The notes: generated by a model from the sequence alone, not told the origin. 9,990 nucleotides of DNA from Pseudomonadota bacterium (GCA_023428515.1 JAEYXI010000062.1:1-9990), one strand, 5' to 3'; positions 1 to 7,637 are shown, counted from the first letter of the stretch. Translations and numbers: made by a program.

Positions 1-712
1 CCCCCAGAAGGCGTCGCGCGAGGCCCAGCCCGCGAGCTTCCGGCGCAATCCACATGCGCTTGATTTCGCCGGTCGAGGCGTCGAGCGGCTTCAGCCCGCC
101 ACAGCCGATGGCCCTGCCGCGCAGCCGTGCAATCACGAAGGCGCCGGTGGCGCCCGACGGCTTTCCGGCATAACCGCCATTGCCCGGATCGAAGCCGCCC
201 TCGAAGCGCTCGTCGAGTTCCCGGTAGTAGGCCGCCACGCAGTGCTGGACATCTCTGTTGTCTTCGGGTTCGACTGTGATGACTATGGACGCCGCATTCA
301 TCAGCTTCTCCACTTCCGCCATCGCAGCGACCAGCCTTTCGCGCTGGGTCTCGCTCAACGCTGTGAGCAGGTTTTGTGCGAGGTCGTCGGACAGGGCATC
401 GTAGGCTCCACGCTCCGCCAGCCCCTTCGAGGTCAGCGTCACCAGCTTGCGCCGGCGATCCTCGCCATCGCTCTTGATCGTTACCAGCCCTTCGGCTTCG
501 AGCGACTTGAGGAGCCGGCTTGCATAGCCGGAATCGAGACCGAGCGCCTCACGCATCGACCGTATGTCGTTGCCTTCGGGACCGACCTCGAACAGGAGCC
601 TTGCCAGGCCGAGTGACCGGCCGCGTCCGAGGTAGCTTTCGTTGAGCGCGCCGGTGCCTCGGGTCACCGCCCTATTGAAGCTGCGAACCTGCTCGACAAA
701 AGCTCTTTCCAT
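1..712 (-). CDS. MarR-type regulator fused to GNAT N-acetyltransferase (3' end beyond window)
   Basis: This gene reads right to left from an ATG at 712-710 and stays open for 237 codons to the window edge, so its C-terminus is missing. It opens MERAFVEQVRSFNRAVTRG. Residues about 10-140 match a MarR winged helix-turn-helix: the recognition region is near 48-72 (LDSGYASRLLKSLEAEGLV), the wing carries D-R-R-R-K at 85-89, and a dimerisation helix follows. From about 145 a GNAT domain begins; IKRMWIAPEARGLGLARRLL at 217-236 is motif A, with the R-G-L-G-L-A acetyl-CoA loop. MarR-GNAT fusions are a known family in rhizobia, and the acetyl acceptor is usually unknown. No Shine-Dalgarno precedes the ATG; a perfect palindrome lies one base upstream instead. 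I infer autorepression. The gene is divergent from recO. The domain assignment is firm; the substrate and regulon cannot be read from the sequence. Confidence 0.9.
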   Translation of the reverse strand, partial: MERAFVEQVRSFNRAVTRGTGALNESYLGRGRSLGLARLLFEVGPEGNDIRSMREALGLDSGYASRLLKSLEAEGLVTIKSDGEDRRRKLVTLTSKGLAERGAYDALSDDLAQNLLTALSETQRERLVAAMAEVEKLMNAASIVITVEPEDNRDVQHCVAAYYRELDERFEGGFDPGNGGYAGKPSGATGAFVIARLRGRAIGCGGLKPLDASTGEIKRMWIAPEARGLGLARRLLG

Positions 713-713
713 T

Positions 714-733
714 TGTCTGACTTTAGTCAGACA
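714..733. promoter_or_regulatory. Perfect palindromic operator, probable MarR-protein binding site
   Basis: TGTCTGAC, spacer TTTA, then GTCAGACA: an 8-bp perfect inverted repeat with a 4-bp spacer, 20 bp in all. It ends one base before the ATG of the divergent MarR-GNAT gene and lies 62 bp upstream of recO. MarR-family dimers typically bind palindromes of this size, and their sites often overlap their own promoter. The symmetry is seen directly; the binding protein is inferred from adjacency. Confidence 0.8.
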
Positions 734-748
734 TTATCGACTTGCCAA
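720..748 (-). promoter_or_regulatory. Candidate sigma70-type promoter of the MarR-GNAT gene, overlapping the operator
   Basis: On the minus strand, TTGGCA (748-743) is followed after exactly 17 bp by TAAAGT (725-720). The -10 hexamer sits in the spacer and arm of the palindrome, so a bound dimer would block the polymerase. Transcription would start at about 714-712, at or next to the start codon, predicting a leaderless or nearly leaderless mRNA. This fits the missing Shine-Dalgarno. Hexamer matches are moderate, so this is a prediction. Confidence 0.5.
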
Positions 749-795
749 GGGGATCATCCTTGATTTCGCCGCTGAAGCCGTGAAAGGCTCACTCC

Positions 796-1554
796 ATGGA
801 ATGGCGCGACGAGGGATTCATTCTCGGCACCCGCAGGCATGGCGAAACCAGCGCCATCCTCGAAGTGATGACGCGTACGCATGGCCGGCATCTCGGTCTG
901 GTGCGCGGCGGGCGCTCGCGCAAGCAGCAGCCGGTGCTGCAGGCGGGCAACCGCGTCGACGTGATCTGGCGCGCCAGGCTCGACGAGCATCTCGGCACCT
1001 TCCAGGTCGAGGCGCTCGACCTCAATGCGGCGAGGCTCTTCGACAGCGCGGCCGCGATCTACGGATTGCAGGCACTTGCCGGGCATTTGCGGCTGCTGCC
1101 GGAGCGCGATCCGCACGAGCGGCTCTATGAGACGCTCGGACTGGTGATCGAACATCTCGACGATCCGGCCGCGGCGGGCGAATTGCTGGTGCGCTTCGAG
1201 ATCATGATGCTCGACGAACTCGGCTTCGGCCTGGACCTCTCCGAATGCGCCGCGACAGGCGCGCACGACGATCTCGCCTATGTTTCGCCGAAATCCGGCC
1301 GGGCGGTGTCGCGCGGTGCGGGCGAGCCGTGGCGCGACAGGATGCTGGCGCTGCCGGCCTTCCTGCTGCAGACGGAGCTTCGGGCAGACGCAACGGCGAT
1401 AGAGGACGCGTTCCGACTGACCGGATTCTTCTTTGCCAGGCATGTCTACGAGCCCAGAGGTTTTTCCGAGCCGGAGGCGCGCGCGTCCTTCCTCGGTGCG
1501 CTCAGGCGGCATCACGCAGGGCCACCAGCCCCGAGCGGGGAAAGTGCGGCATGA
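796..1554 (+). CDS. recO: DNA repair protein RecO
   Basis: RecO is the recombination mediator of the RecFOR pathway. It anneals complementary strands and, with RecR, helps load RecA onto SSB-coated single-stranded DNA in the cytoplasm. The 252-residue product begins [27 protein letters not shown], the typical start of the RecO N-terminal OB fold (about 1-80), followed by a helical C-terminal domain containing [11 protein letters not shown] (162-172). GAAAGG at 782-787, 8 nt upstream, is a good ribosome binding site and supports this ATG. Length is normal for the family. Only one cysteine is present (C151), so the zinc site of some bacterial RecO proteins is absent. Its stop overlaps the start of the thioesterase gene by 4 nt. 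No era gene lies immediately upstream, as it often does in this order; a divergent MarR-GNAT gene is there instead. Confidence 0.95.
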   Translation: MEWRDEGFILGTRRHGETSAILEVMTRTHGRHLGLVRGGRSRKQQPVLQAGNRVDVIWRARLDEHLGTFQVEALDLNAARLFDSAAAIYGLQALAGHLRLLPERDPHERLYETLGLVIEHLDDPAAAGELLVRFEIMMLDELGFGLDLSECAATGAHDDLAYVSPKSGRAVSRGAGEPWRDRMLALPAFLLQTELRADATAIEDAFRLTGFFFARHVYEPRGFSEPEARASFLGALRRHHAGPPAPSGESAA

Positions 1555-2069
1555 GCGAAGTCGAGCTTTATCCCGGCCGGGTTTCGCCTCTTGGCATAGG
1601 CACCATCCCGCACGGCGATTTCCTGAAATATTCAGGCCTCGAACTGTTGCAGCGGGTCGTCGACGGCAGATATCCCGCGCCGCCGATTGCTGCGCTCATG
1701 AACTTCACGCTGAGCGAGGTGTCGGAGGGCAGGGCCGTGTTCAACGGTCTGCCTGGCGAACGCCATCTCAATCCGCTCGGCGGCGTGCATGGCGGCTGGG
1801 CTGCGACGGTGCTCGATTCCGCGCTTGGCTGCGCGGTACAGACGACGCTGCAGAAAGGCGAGGCCTATGCGACGGTCGAGTTCAAGGTGAACCTGACGCG
1901 TCCGATCACGCCAAAGACCGGTGAGATCGTCTGCGAGGGACGCGTCGTCCACCGCGGCAAGACGCTCGCGGTTTCCGAGGCGACACTGAAGGACAAGAAC
2001 GGCAAGCTGTTGGCGATGGGAACCGAGACATGCTCGATCTTTCCGGTCGCGAATCTTGCCGCGCGATGA
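1551..2069 (+). CDS. PaaI-family hotdog-fold thioesterase
   Basis: This 172-residue protein starts [15 protein letters not shown] and carries the hotdog thioesterase signature [10 protein letters not shown] at 74-83, followed by D89, in the pattern of PaaI-type acyl-CoA thioesterases. Enzymes of this family hydrolyse acyl- or aryl-CoA thioesters in the cytoplasm and usually act as oligomers. The second half ([22 protein letters not shown], then [17 protein letters not shown]) forms the expected beta strands. The frame is open upstream, but only because it runs through recO out of frame. The ATG at 1551 overlaps the recO TGA (ATGA), and GGGGAAA lies about 9 nt upstream, so coupled translation with recO is likely. 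An N-terminal extension of about 45 residues precedes the core, as in several 160-180 aa members. The substrate cannot be assigned. There is no obvious functional link to RecO. Confidence 0.88.
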   Translation: MSEVELYPGRVSPLGIGTIPHGDFLKYSGLELLQRVVDGRYPAPPIAALMNFTLSEVSEGRAVFNGLPGERHLNPLGGVHGGWAATVLDSALGCAVQTTLQKGEAYATVEFKVNLTRPITPKTGEIVCEGRVVHRGKTLAVSEATLKDKNGKLLAMGTETCSIFPVANLAAR

Positions 2070-2102
2070 CATGACCGCCTGCTGTCGACCTCGGGGGAAC
2101 AG

Positions 2103-4865
2103 ATGATCGAGAGCCTGATCGGCATCATCGCCATCGTCGCGCTGATCATCATGGTGGCGCGACAGAACGGCCGCATCGGATTGCTCGAACGCGAGATCGG
2201 CGCGCTCAGGAGCTTCGTGCTGGCGAATCCGCCGGCTGGCGAAACGCAGAAAGCAGCGGCGGCACCCGGCGCTGAGGCCGATCTCTTGTCCACGGAATTG
2301 GTCGCCGAGACGTCGGCAGGCGAAGCTCCAACTGCTGCGGCTGATCTCGCGGCAACCGAAGCGGCAGCCGAGCCGGGGCCCTGGTCGGCGGCAGCCTCGG
2401 TCTCTGCAGAAGAAACGGCAAAGGCCGAAGCGACTGCACCGGCGGCCGATGCCGCTCAGCCAGCCGCGACAGCAGTTGCCGCGCCGAAACGGCCCGACAT
2501 CGAGACGGCGCTCGGCACGCGCTGGGCGGTCTGGGTCGGCGGATTGGCGCTGGCGTTGGGCGGCCTTTTCCTCATCCACTATTCGATCGAGGCCGGCATC
2601 TTCGGGCCGGGCGTCAGGCTGACCATGGCCGGCCTGCTCGGACTGGTTCTCGTTGGCGGCGGCGAGTTCATCCGCCGCACCGGCTTCAAGGTGCCTGTCG
2701 AGGGAGCGGCCGGCGCCTATGTGCCTGGCATCCTGACGGCGGCCGGCGCCTTCACCCTGTTCGGCACGATCTACGCGGCGCACGGCATCTACGGTTTCAT
2801 CGGCCCGACGTTCGCGTTCCTGCTGCTCGGCGTGATCGGAGTCGGCTCGATTGCGGCCGCACTCGTGCACGGGCAGGCGCTGGCCGGCCTCGGCCTGCTG
2901 GGCTCGATGGTCACGCCGGTTCTGGTCTCTTCGCAGTCGCCGAATGTCTGGGCGCTGTTCGGCTATCTGGCGATCGTGCTGGTCGCCAACACCGCGATCG
3001 CGCGCCTGCGCGGCTGGAAGTTCCTGGCCGCGGCCGGCTTCGTCGGCACCGGCCTGTGGACGCTCTTCTACCTTGGCGAGGCCCCGGTCCCGGATTTCAC
3101 CGTGCTGATGTTCATCAGCCTGGTTACGCTCGGTGCGCTTGCATTCGTCTGGCTCAAGGGAGGCAAGGGGGATGCGAATGGCTTCGACGGGGCGTCCATC
3201 GCGCCTGCCTTCTTCCTGGCCATGACATCGGCCCTCCTGCTGGCCATGCCGCAATACCAGTCGGTCGGCGGTATCAGCTACGGCGCGGTACTGATCTTCG
3301 CCATGCTGCTCGTCGCCTTCTATCGGCCTGCGGCGATTTCGCTGCTGCACGCGGCGGGCATCGCAACCTTGCTCGTTTATGCACAGGTGGCCTTGACCGG
3401 CACCTTCGCCCTCAAGATCTCGGGCGGCGAAGTCTCGGTCGACGGTTTTGTCACCTCGCCTTTCGTCTCGGCGCTCAAGCCGGCAGGCATCGTGCTCGCT
3501 ATCATCTTCCTGGTCGATGGCTTCTGGAGTGCGTGGCGTACCATCGCTGCGTCGCCGGCGCGCGCGGCATCCTGGGCGGGCTGGGGTACGCTGGTGCCAC
3601 TGGTCGTGCTCGCTTCGTTGTGGGCGGCCTTCGGCAACCTCGACCGGGATTTCGGCTACGCAGCCGCGGCACTGATCCTGACTGCGATATTCGTCGTTGG
3701 CGGTGAGGCGCTCGCGCGCCGCGAAACGCCACCGCTGACGGACGACGTCGCCGTCTCCTTCGCGCTGCTTGGCGCGGGGATTGCCGCGATGCTGATGCTG
3801 CACATGGCTTTCGGGCCGCTGTGGACGACGATGCTCGCAGGCGCGCTCGCCATCGTGCCTGCTTTGGCGACGCGCTGGCGGGCCTATCCCGTGCTCGGCT
3901 GGCTGTCGGTTGGTGCTGTGCTGGTGGTGCTCGGCCGCATCGCCTTCGATCCGACCGTCGTCGGCGCGTTTGCGCTTGGGCGGACGCCCGTCTTCAACGC
4001 GCTGCTGCCCGGTTACGGCGTGCCGGCGCTCGCCTTCGGTTTCACCGCCTGGCAGCTTGCGCGGACCACGGGTGGGCGACCACGGCTGGTGATGGAAGCC
4101 GCCGCCGCGCTGTTTGCGTTGCTGACGCTGGCCATACTGGTGCGCCACGCGATGAACGGCGGCGTCATCAACACCAACGCGCCGACGCTGGCCGAACAGG
4201 CGATCTACACGCTGATCGCGCTCGGCGCCGGTGCGATCCTGGTCGCACTCGACATGCGCTCGCCGAGCTCGGTGTTGCGCATTGGCTCACTGGCGGCGGG
4301 TGTTGTGTCGGTGGCTTTCGTGGTGGTGCAGCATTTCGCACTGCTCAACCCGCTCTTCACCGACGAGTCGACAGGCCGCATCCCGGTCTTCAACCTCTTG
4401 TTCCTCGCCTATCTTCTGCCGGCTATCGCCGCGGGGGCGCTGGCTCTCTACGCACGCGGCAAGCGGCCGAAATGGTATTCGGCGATGCTCGGCCTGCTCG
4501 CCGCCGTGCTCGCCTTCGCCTATGAAACCCTGTCGATCCGGCGGTTCTTCCAGGGCGAACACATCGCCTGGTGGGCCGGCATGAGCCAGCTCGAGACCTA
4601 TATCTATTCGGCGAGCTGGCTGGCCATGGGCGTGGCGCTGCTGGTCGCAGGCGTCTGGCTCAGATCGCAAATCCTGCGCATAGGCTCGGCGGTGCTGATC
4701 GCGGTCGCCGTGGCAAAAGTCTTCATCTTCGACATGTCGGAGCTCGAAGGCGTGCTGCGCGCGCTGTCCTTCATCGGATTGGGCGCGGTGCTGATCGGCA
4801 TCGGCCTGTTCTACCAGAAGCTGCTGACCAGGGCGGCGAAAGCCGACGCCGCTCCTGCTTCGTAG
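2103..4865 (+). CDS. DUF2339 family polytopic membrane protein
   Basis: The 920-residue product is almost entirely hydrophobic. An N-terminal membrane anchor (about 3-18) precedes a short charged helix (20-38, GRIGLLEREIGALRSF), then an Ala/Glu/Pro-rich low-complexity linker (about 42-128). The multi-spanning core starts at about 131 with ALGTRWAVWVGGLALALGGLFLIHYSIEAG, the characteristic opening of DUF2339, and contains roughly two dozen predicted membrane segments. The C-terminus (KVFIFDMSELEGVLRALSFIGLG) is the other conserved block of this family. The family's function is not established. The start at 2103 has only GGGGGA as a ribosome binding site but yields the expected anchor. The gene follows the thioesterase by 33 nt on the same strand, so it is probably in the recO transcription unit. 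It converges on the MFS gene. Confidence 0.9.
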   Translation: MIESLIGIIAIVALIIMVARQNGRIGLLEREIGALRSFVLANPPAGETQKAAAAPGAEADLLSTELVAETSAGEAPTAAADLAATEAAAEPGPWSAAASVSAEETAKAEATAPAADAAQPAATAVAAPKRPDIETALGTRWAVWVGGLALALGGLFLIHYSIEAGIFGPGVRLTMAGLLGLVLVGGGEFIRRTGFKVPVEGAAGAYVPGILTAAGAFTLFGTIYAAHGIYGFIGPTFAFLLLGVIGVGSIAAALVHGQALAGLGLLGSMVTPVLVSSQSPNVWALFGYLAIVLVANTAIARLRGWKFLAAAGFVGTGLWTLFYLGEAPVPDFTVLMFISLVTLGALAFVWLKGGKGDANGFDGASIAPAFFLAMTSALLLAMPQYQSVGGISYGAVLIFAMLLVAFYRPAAISLLHAAGIATLLVYAQVALTGTFALKISGGEVSVDGFVTSPFVSALKPAGIVLAIIFLVDGFWSAWRTIAASPARAASWAGWGTLVPLVVLASLWAAFGNLDRDFGYAAAALILTAIFVVGGEALARRETPPLTDDVAVSFALLGAGIAAMLMLHMAFGPLWTTMLAGALAIVPALATRWRAYPVLGWLSVGAVLVVLGRIAFDPTVVGAFALGRTPVFNALLPGYGVPALAFGFTAWQLARTTGGRPRLVMEAAAALFALLTLAILVRHAMNGGVINTNAPTLAEQAIYTLIALGAGAILVALDMRSPSSVLRIGSLAAGVVSVAFVVVQHFALLNPLFTDESTGRIPVFNLLFLAYLLPAIAAGALALYARGKRPKWYSAMLGLLAAVLAFAYETLSIRRFFQGEHIAWWAGMSQLETYIYSASWLAMGVALLVAGVWLRSQILRIGSAVLIAVAVAKVFIFDMSELEGVLRALSFIGLGAVLIGIGLFYQKLLTRAAKADAAPAS

Positions 4866-4874
4866 CGCTGAAAG

Positions 4875-6119
4875 CTACTCCGCCGGCGCGAGTCTCAGCC
4901 GTTCGACGGGCTTCTCCTGGATCGGCCAGTGCACGATCGCGGCGAAGATGCCGAGCAGGACGCCGAGCCACCAGACCGGATCGTAGCTGCCGAAACGGTC
5001 GTAGAGGTAGCCGCCGAGCCAGACGCCGAGGAACGAGCCGATCTGGTGCGACAGGAAGACGACGCCGCCGAGCATGCCGAGGTGGCGCGTGCCGAACATG
5101 ATGGCGACGAGTGCGTTGGTCGGCGGCACGGTCGACAGCCAGAGCAAGCCGATGACGATGGCGAAGATGACGACGCTCGTCGGCGTCTGCGGCAAAAGCA
5201 GGAAGGCGGTCACCGCGATCGATCGGCCGATGTAGATCCAGGCGAGGAATTTCGGCTTCGAATAATGCTGGCCGATGACGCCGGCCGACAGCGAACCGAT
5301 GATGTTGAAGAAGCCGATCAGGGCCAGAGCGATCACGGCGTAGCGCGCGTCGATGCCGAGGTCGCCGATATAGGCCGGGAAATGCGCGGTGATGAACGCG
5401 ACCTGGAAACCGCAGACGAAGAAGCCTGAGACGAGCAGCGCATAGCTGCGATGGGCGAGGGCCTCGCGCAGCGCCTGGCCGACGGTCAGCTCCGCCGCCT
5501 TGCGCGCGGCTTCGGCATTGTAGGAACTGCCGCGCAGCGGTACCGCGAGCAGCGGAATCGCGAGCATCATGAAAGCCATGACGATCAGGGCCTGCGACCA
5601 GCCATAGGCGTCGATCAGGCCTTGTCCGATCGGTGCGAAGAGGAACATGCCGGCCGATCCGGCAGCCGTGCCTATGCCGAAGACGATCGAGCGCTTCTCC
5701 GGCGGCGTGTGACGGGCGAAAGCGGCAAGCACGATCGAGAAGGAACCTGCGGCGACGCCCAGGCCAACCAGCACGCCGCCGCCTATGTGGAGCATCATGG
5801 GGCTGTCGGCGACCGCCATCAGGTAGAGGCCGGCGGCATAAATCAGTCCGCCGAGCGTCAGCACGCGCCATGTGCCGTAGCGGTCGGCGATGGCGCCGAA
5901 GAAGGGCAGGCTGAGGCCCCAGAACAGGTTCTGGATCGCCATGGCGAGACCGAACGTCGTGCGGTCCCAGCCCTTCTCGGCGAGCATTGGCAGTTGGAAG
6001 AAGCCCATCGCCGAGCGCGGGCCGAACGTCAGCGCGGCGATCAAGCAGCCGCAAATGATGATCAGCCACGGAACCGACCGTGTCATGGCGGGCACTTGGG
6101 ACTGCGTCTGAGCCGTCAT
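4875..6119 (-). CDS. Major facilitator superfamily (MFS) transporter
   Basis: A 414-residue inner-membrane secondary transporter with about 12 predicted membrane helices. The first helix is PWLIIICGCLIAALTFG (17-33). The loop between helices 2 and 3 carries the MFS motif-A equivalent G-A-I-A-D-R-Y-G-T-W-R (75-85). A central cytoplasmic loop around 195-225 (SSYNAEAARKAAELTVGQALREAL) divides the two six-helix halves. The pattern GFFQLPMLAEKGWDRTTFGLAMAIQNLFWGL resembles the monocarboxylate/oxalate-formate antiporter-like branch, so an organic anion is the best guess, but the substrate is unknown. GGAG ends 7 nt before the ATG at 6119, a strong ribosome binding site that fixes the start. The gene is transcribed towards the DUF2339 gene with only 9 nt between the stops. 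It is divergent from the ECF sigma gene. No dedicated regulator lies beside it. Confidence 0.92.
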   Translation of the reverse strand: MTAQTQSQVPAMTRSVPWLIIICGCLIAALTFGPRSAMGFFQLPMLAEKGWDRTTFGLAMAIQNLFWGLSLPFFGAIADRYGTWRVLTLGGLIYAAGLYLMAVADSPMMLHIGGGVLVGLGVAAGSFSIVLAAFARHTPPEKRSIVFGIGTAAGSAGMFLFAPIGQGLIDAYGWSQALIVMAFMMLAIPLLAVPLRGSSYNAEAARKAAELTVGQALREALAHRSYALLVSGFFVCGFQVAFITAHFPAYIGDLGIDARYAVIALALIGFFNIIGSLSAGVIGQHYSKPKFLAWIYIGRSIAVTAFLLLPQTPTSVVIFAIVIGLLWLSTVPPTNALVAIMFGTRHLGMLGGVVFLSHQIGSFLGVWLGGYLYDRFGSYDPVWWLGVLLGIFAAIVHWPIQEKPVERLRLAPAE

Positions 6120-6213
6120 CTCGGTTCTCCGGGGGAGCTTTTCCTACTCCATCGGCCGACCCGTGCAAAATGAATAGGTCGCATGGATCGCTTCAATCTT
6201 CTTGATGACATGC

Positions 6214-6240
6214 GGAAGAAATCGCTCTCCCCGGACGTTT
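6214..6240 (+). promoter_or_regulatory. Candidate ECF sigma-dependent promoter of the sigma/anti-sigma operon
   Basis: GGAAG at 6214-6218 and CGTTT at 6236-6240 are separated by exactly 17 bp. This is one mismatch from the GGAAC-N16/17-CGTT pattern used by many alphaproteobacterial ECF sigma factors. It lies about 90 bp upstream of the ECF gene, as expected for autoregulation. Transcription would start near 6247, giving an untranslated leader of about 60-85 nt depending on the start codon. The motif is seen; recognition by this particular sigma factor is inferred. Confidence 0.55.
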
Positions 6241-6330
6241 GAATGCATAGAACGGCGGCTGGCGCACGGCTTGTGCCGAAGGGTGAACAGGGGTTCAATC
6301 AAGGCGATCGTGGCGCTGAGACGAGCCGGC

Positions 6331-6849
6331 ATGGACGATAGAAGGGCGGCTATCCTTGCGGAGATACCCCGTCTCAGGCGCTATGCGCGCGCGCTGTTGC
6401 GCGATCGGGATTCGGCAGACGACCTCGTGCAGGATTGCCTGGAGCGCGCGCTCGCCCGCATGGACAACTGGCGAACCGGCGACAACCCAAGGCGCTGGCT
6501 CTTCACGATCATGCATCACCTTTTCGTCGACCAGACGCGCAAGACGAAGCGACGCGCCGAGGTGGTCATGCTGACGCTCGACGATTCCGAGGCCCTGTCG
6601 TCGCCGGCCGAGCAGACTGAAAGCATCGCCTCGCGCGAGATCATGGACGCCTTGCAGGCGATCAGCCCAGAGCGGAGGGCCGCACTCATTATCGTCGGCA
6701 TCGAGGGTTTCTCCTATGCGGAAGCTGCGACCATGCTGGGCATTCCGGCGGGTACGCTGATGTCGCGCGTCGCGCGCGGCCGCGAGGAACTGCGCGGCCT
6801 GCTCGACGACGTCGCCCGCCGCAGCGCCATCAGGGTGGTCGAGCGATGA
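6331..6849 (+). CDS. ECF (sigma-70 family, group IV) RNA polymerase sigma factor
   Basis: A 172-residue extracytoplasmic-function sigma factor containing only regions sigma2 and sigma4. Region 2 (about 8-75) holds YARALLRDRDSADDLVQDCLERAL and NPRRWLFTIMHHLFVDQTRKTKR, the core-binding and -10 recognition helices. Region 4 (about 106-158) holds LQAISPERRAALIIVGIEGFSYAEAA plus MLGIPAGTLMSRVARGREELR, the helix-turn-helix for the -35 element. The frame is open back to 6202, but conserved sigma2 sequence starts only near MDDRRAAILAEIPRLRRYARALL, so I chose ATG 6331. GTG 6310, with AAGG 5 nt upstream, is a realistic alternative adding seven residues. The stop overlaps the anti-sigma start (ATGA). 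The signal it answers is unknown; paired rhizobial ECF sigma factors are often tied to envelope, oxidative or sulfite stress. Confidence 0.93.
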   Translation: MDDRRAAILAEIPRLRRYARALLRDRDSADDLVQDCLERALARMDNWRTGDNPRRWLFTIMHHLFVDQTRKTKRRAEVVMLTLDDSEALSSPAEQTESIASREIMDALQAISPERRAALIIVGIEGFSYAEAATMLGIPAGTLMSRVARGREELRGLLDDVARRSAIRVVER

Positions 6850-7637
6850 GCCGGCGCGATTTTTCCGAACGGGACATCCACATGGCGCTCGACGGCGAGC
6901 TGCCGGGGGAGGAGCGCGCGGATTTCGAGGCATGGCTCGACGCCAATCCGGAGATGAAGGCGAAAAGCCTGCGCTTCGAGGCGGATGGCGTGCGGCTGCG
7001 GGACGCGTTTGCCGGCGTTCTCGACGAGCGGGTGCCCGATGGCATGACGAGGCTCGTGAACGGCGAACCGAAGCGCCAAACGACCGGCGCTCCGCGCTGG
7101 CGCATGGCAGCCGCTGCGGTGCTGTTGCTCGCGCTCGGGGCGGGAGGCGGTTATCTCGCAGGCGTCGGCGGTGTCGGCCCGGAGGCGCAGGCCGAGGATG
7201 AGCTGGCCGAGGATGCGATCGCCGCCCATATGATCTACGCCGCGGAACAGCGCCATGCGGTGGAAGTCGGCGCCAACGACAAGGACCATCTGCTCGGCTG
7301 GCTTTCCAAGCGGCTTGGCCTGACGCTGATCGCGCCCGACCTGACCGCAGACGGCTTCGAACTGGTCGGCGGGCGCTTGCTGCCGGCGGGCCAGAAGACG
7401 GCGGCCCTGCTTCTCTACGAGGACACGAAAGGCGATCGTATCTCCGTCTACGTCACTCCCGAAGGCACCGAGAAAGCGAAGGGCATCTACAAAGATGAAA
7501 CAGGCGAGGTGAGCGCGATCTACTGGCTCGACAAGGGCTGGGGCTGCGCCGTCGTCGGCACGCTGCCGCAGGAGCAACTGCTCGATGTCGGCCGGAAAGC
7601 CTACCGGCAGCTCTTGGCCGGCGCGGGCATGATCTGA
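6846..7637 (+). CDS. Transmembrane anti-sigma factor, partner of the upstream ECF sigma factor
   Basis: A 263-residue protein whose gene overlaps the sigma factor gene by 4 nt, the usual arrangement of a cognate anti-sigma factor. The cytoplasmic N-terminus (1-84; SERDIHMALDGELPGEERADFEAWL at 7-31) has the four-helix anti-sigma pattern ending each step with acidic helices. It lacks the H-x3-C-x2-C zinc motif of ZAS proteins: H12 is present, but there is no cysteine in this domain. One membrane segment follows (about 86-108, MAAAAVLLLALGAGGGYLAG). The C-terminal periplasmic domain (109-263) is a sensor region with two halves, HMIYAAEQRHAVEVGANDKDHLLGWLSKRLG and a strand-rich part ending at C234, the only cysteine. 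I infer that it sequesters the sigma factor until an envelope signal releases it. How release occurs (proteolysis or conformational change) cannot be seen. The start is fixed by the overlap. Confidence 0.88.
   Translation: MSRRDFSERDIHMALDGELPGEERADFEAWLDANPEMKAKSLRFEADGVRLRDAFAGVLDERVPDGMTRLVNGEPKRQTTGAPRWRMAAAAVLLLALGAGGGYLAGVGGVGPEAQAEDELAEDAIAAHMIYAAEQRHAVEVGANDKDHLLGWLSKRLGLTLIAPDLTADGFELVGGRLLPAGQKTAALLLYEDTKGDRISVYVTPEGTEKAKGIYKDETGEVSAIYWLDKGWGCAVVGTLPQEQLLDVGRKAYRQLLAGAGMI

Noticed and set aside
1245..1550. N-terminal extension of the thioesterase frame upstream of 1551
   Set aside because: It lies wholly inside recO in another frame and encodes an Arg-rich, unconserved-looking sequence; the ATGA overlap at 1551 gives a family-length protein.
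1632..4148. An 838-codon open frame on the minus strand across the thioesterase and DUF2339 genes
   Set aside because: It is antisense to two well-supported genes. Its product is a monotonous Arg/Glu/Gln/Asp/His-rich chain with no domain, which is what the complement of a GC-rich hydrophobic gene yields.
4863..4877. TAGC...GCTA inverted repeat between the convergent DUF2339 and MFS stops
   Set aside because: Only 4-bp arms with no T-run; it largely reflects the two facing stop codons and is too weak to be called a terminator.
5451..6173. A 240-codon plus-strand open frame opposite the MFS gene
   Set aside because: Low-complexity charged product, no recognisable motif; the MFS frame has membrane helices and a strong ribosome binding site.
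6202..6330. N-terminal extension of the ECF sigma factor from ATG 6202
   Set aside because: The extra 43 residues have no sigma-factor similarity, and the candidate ECF promoter lies inside this stretch, so translation should begin later.
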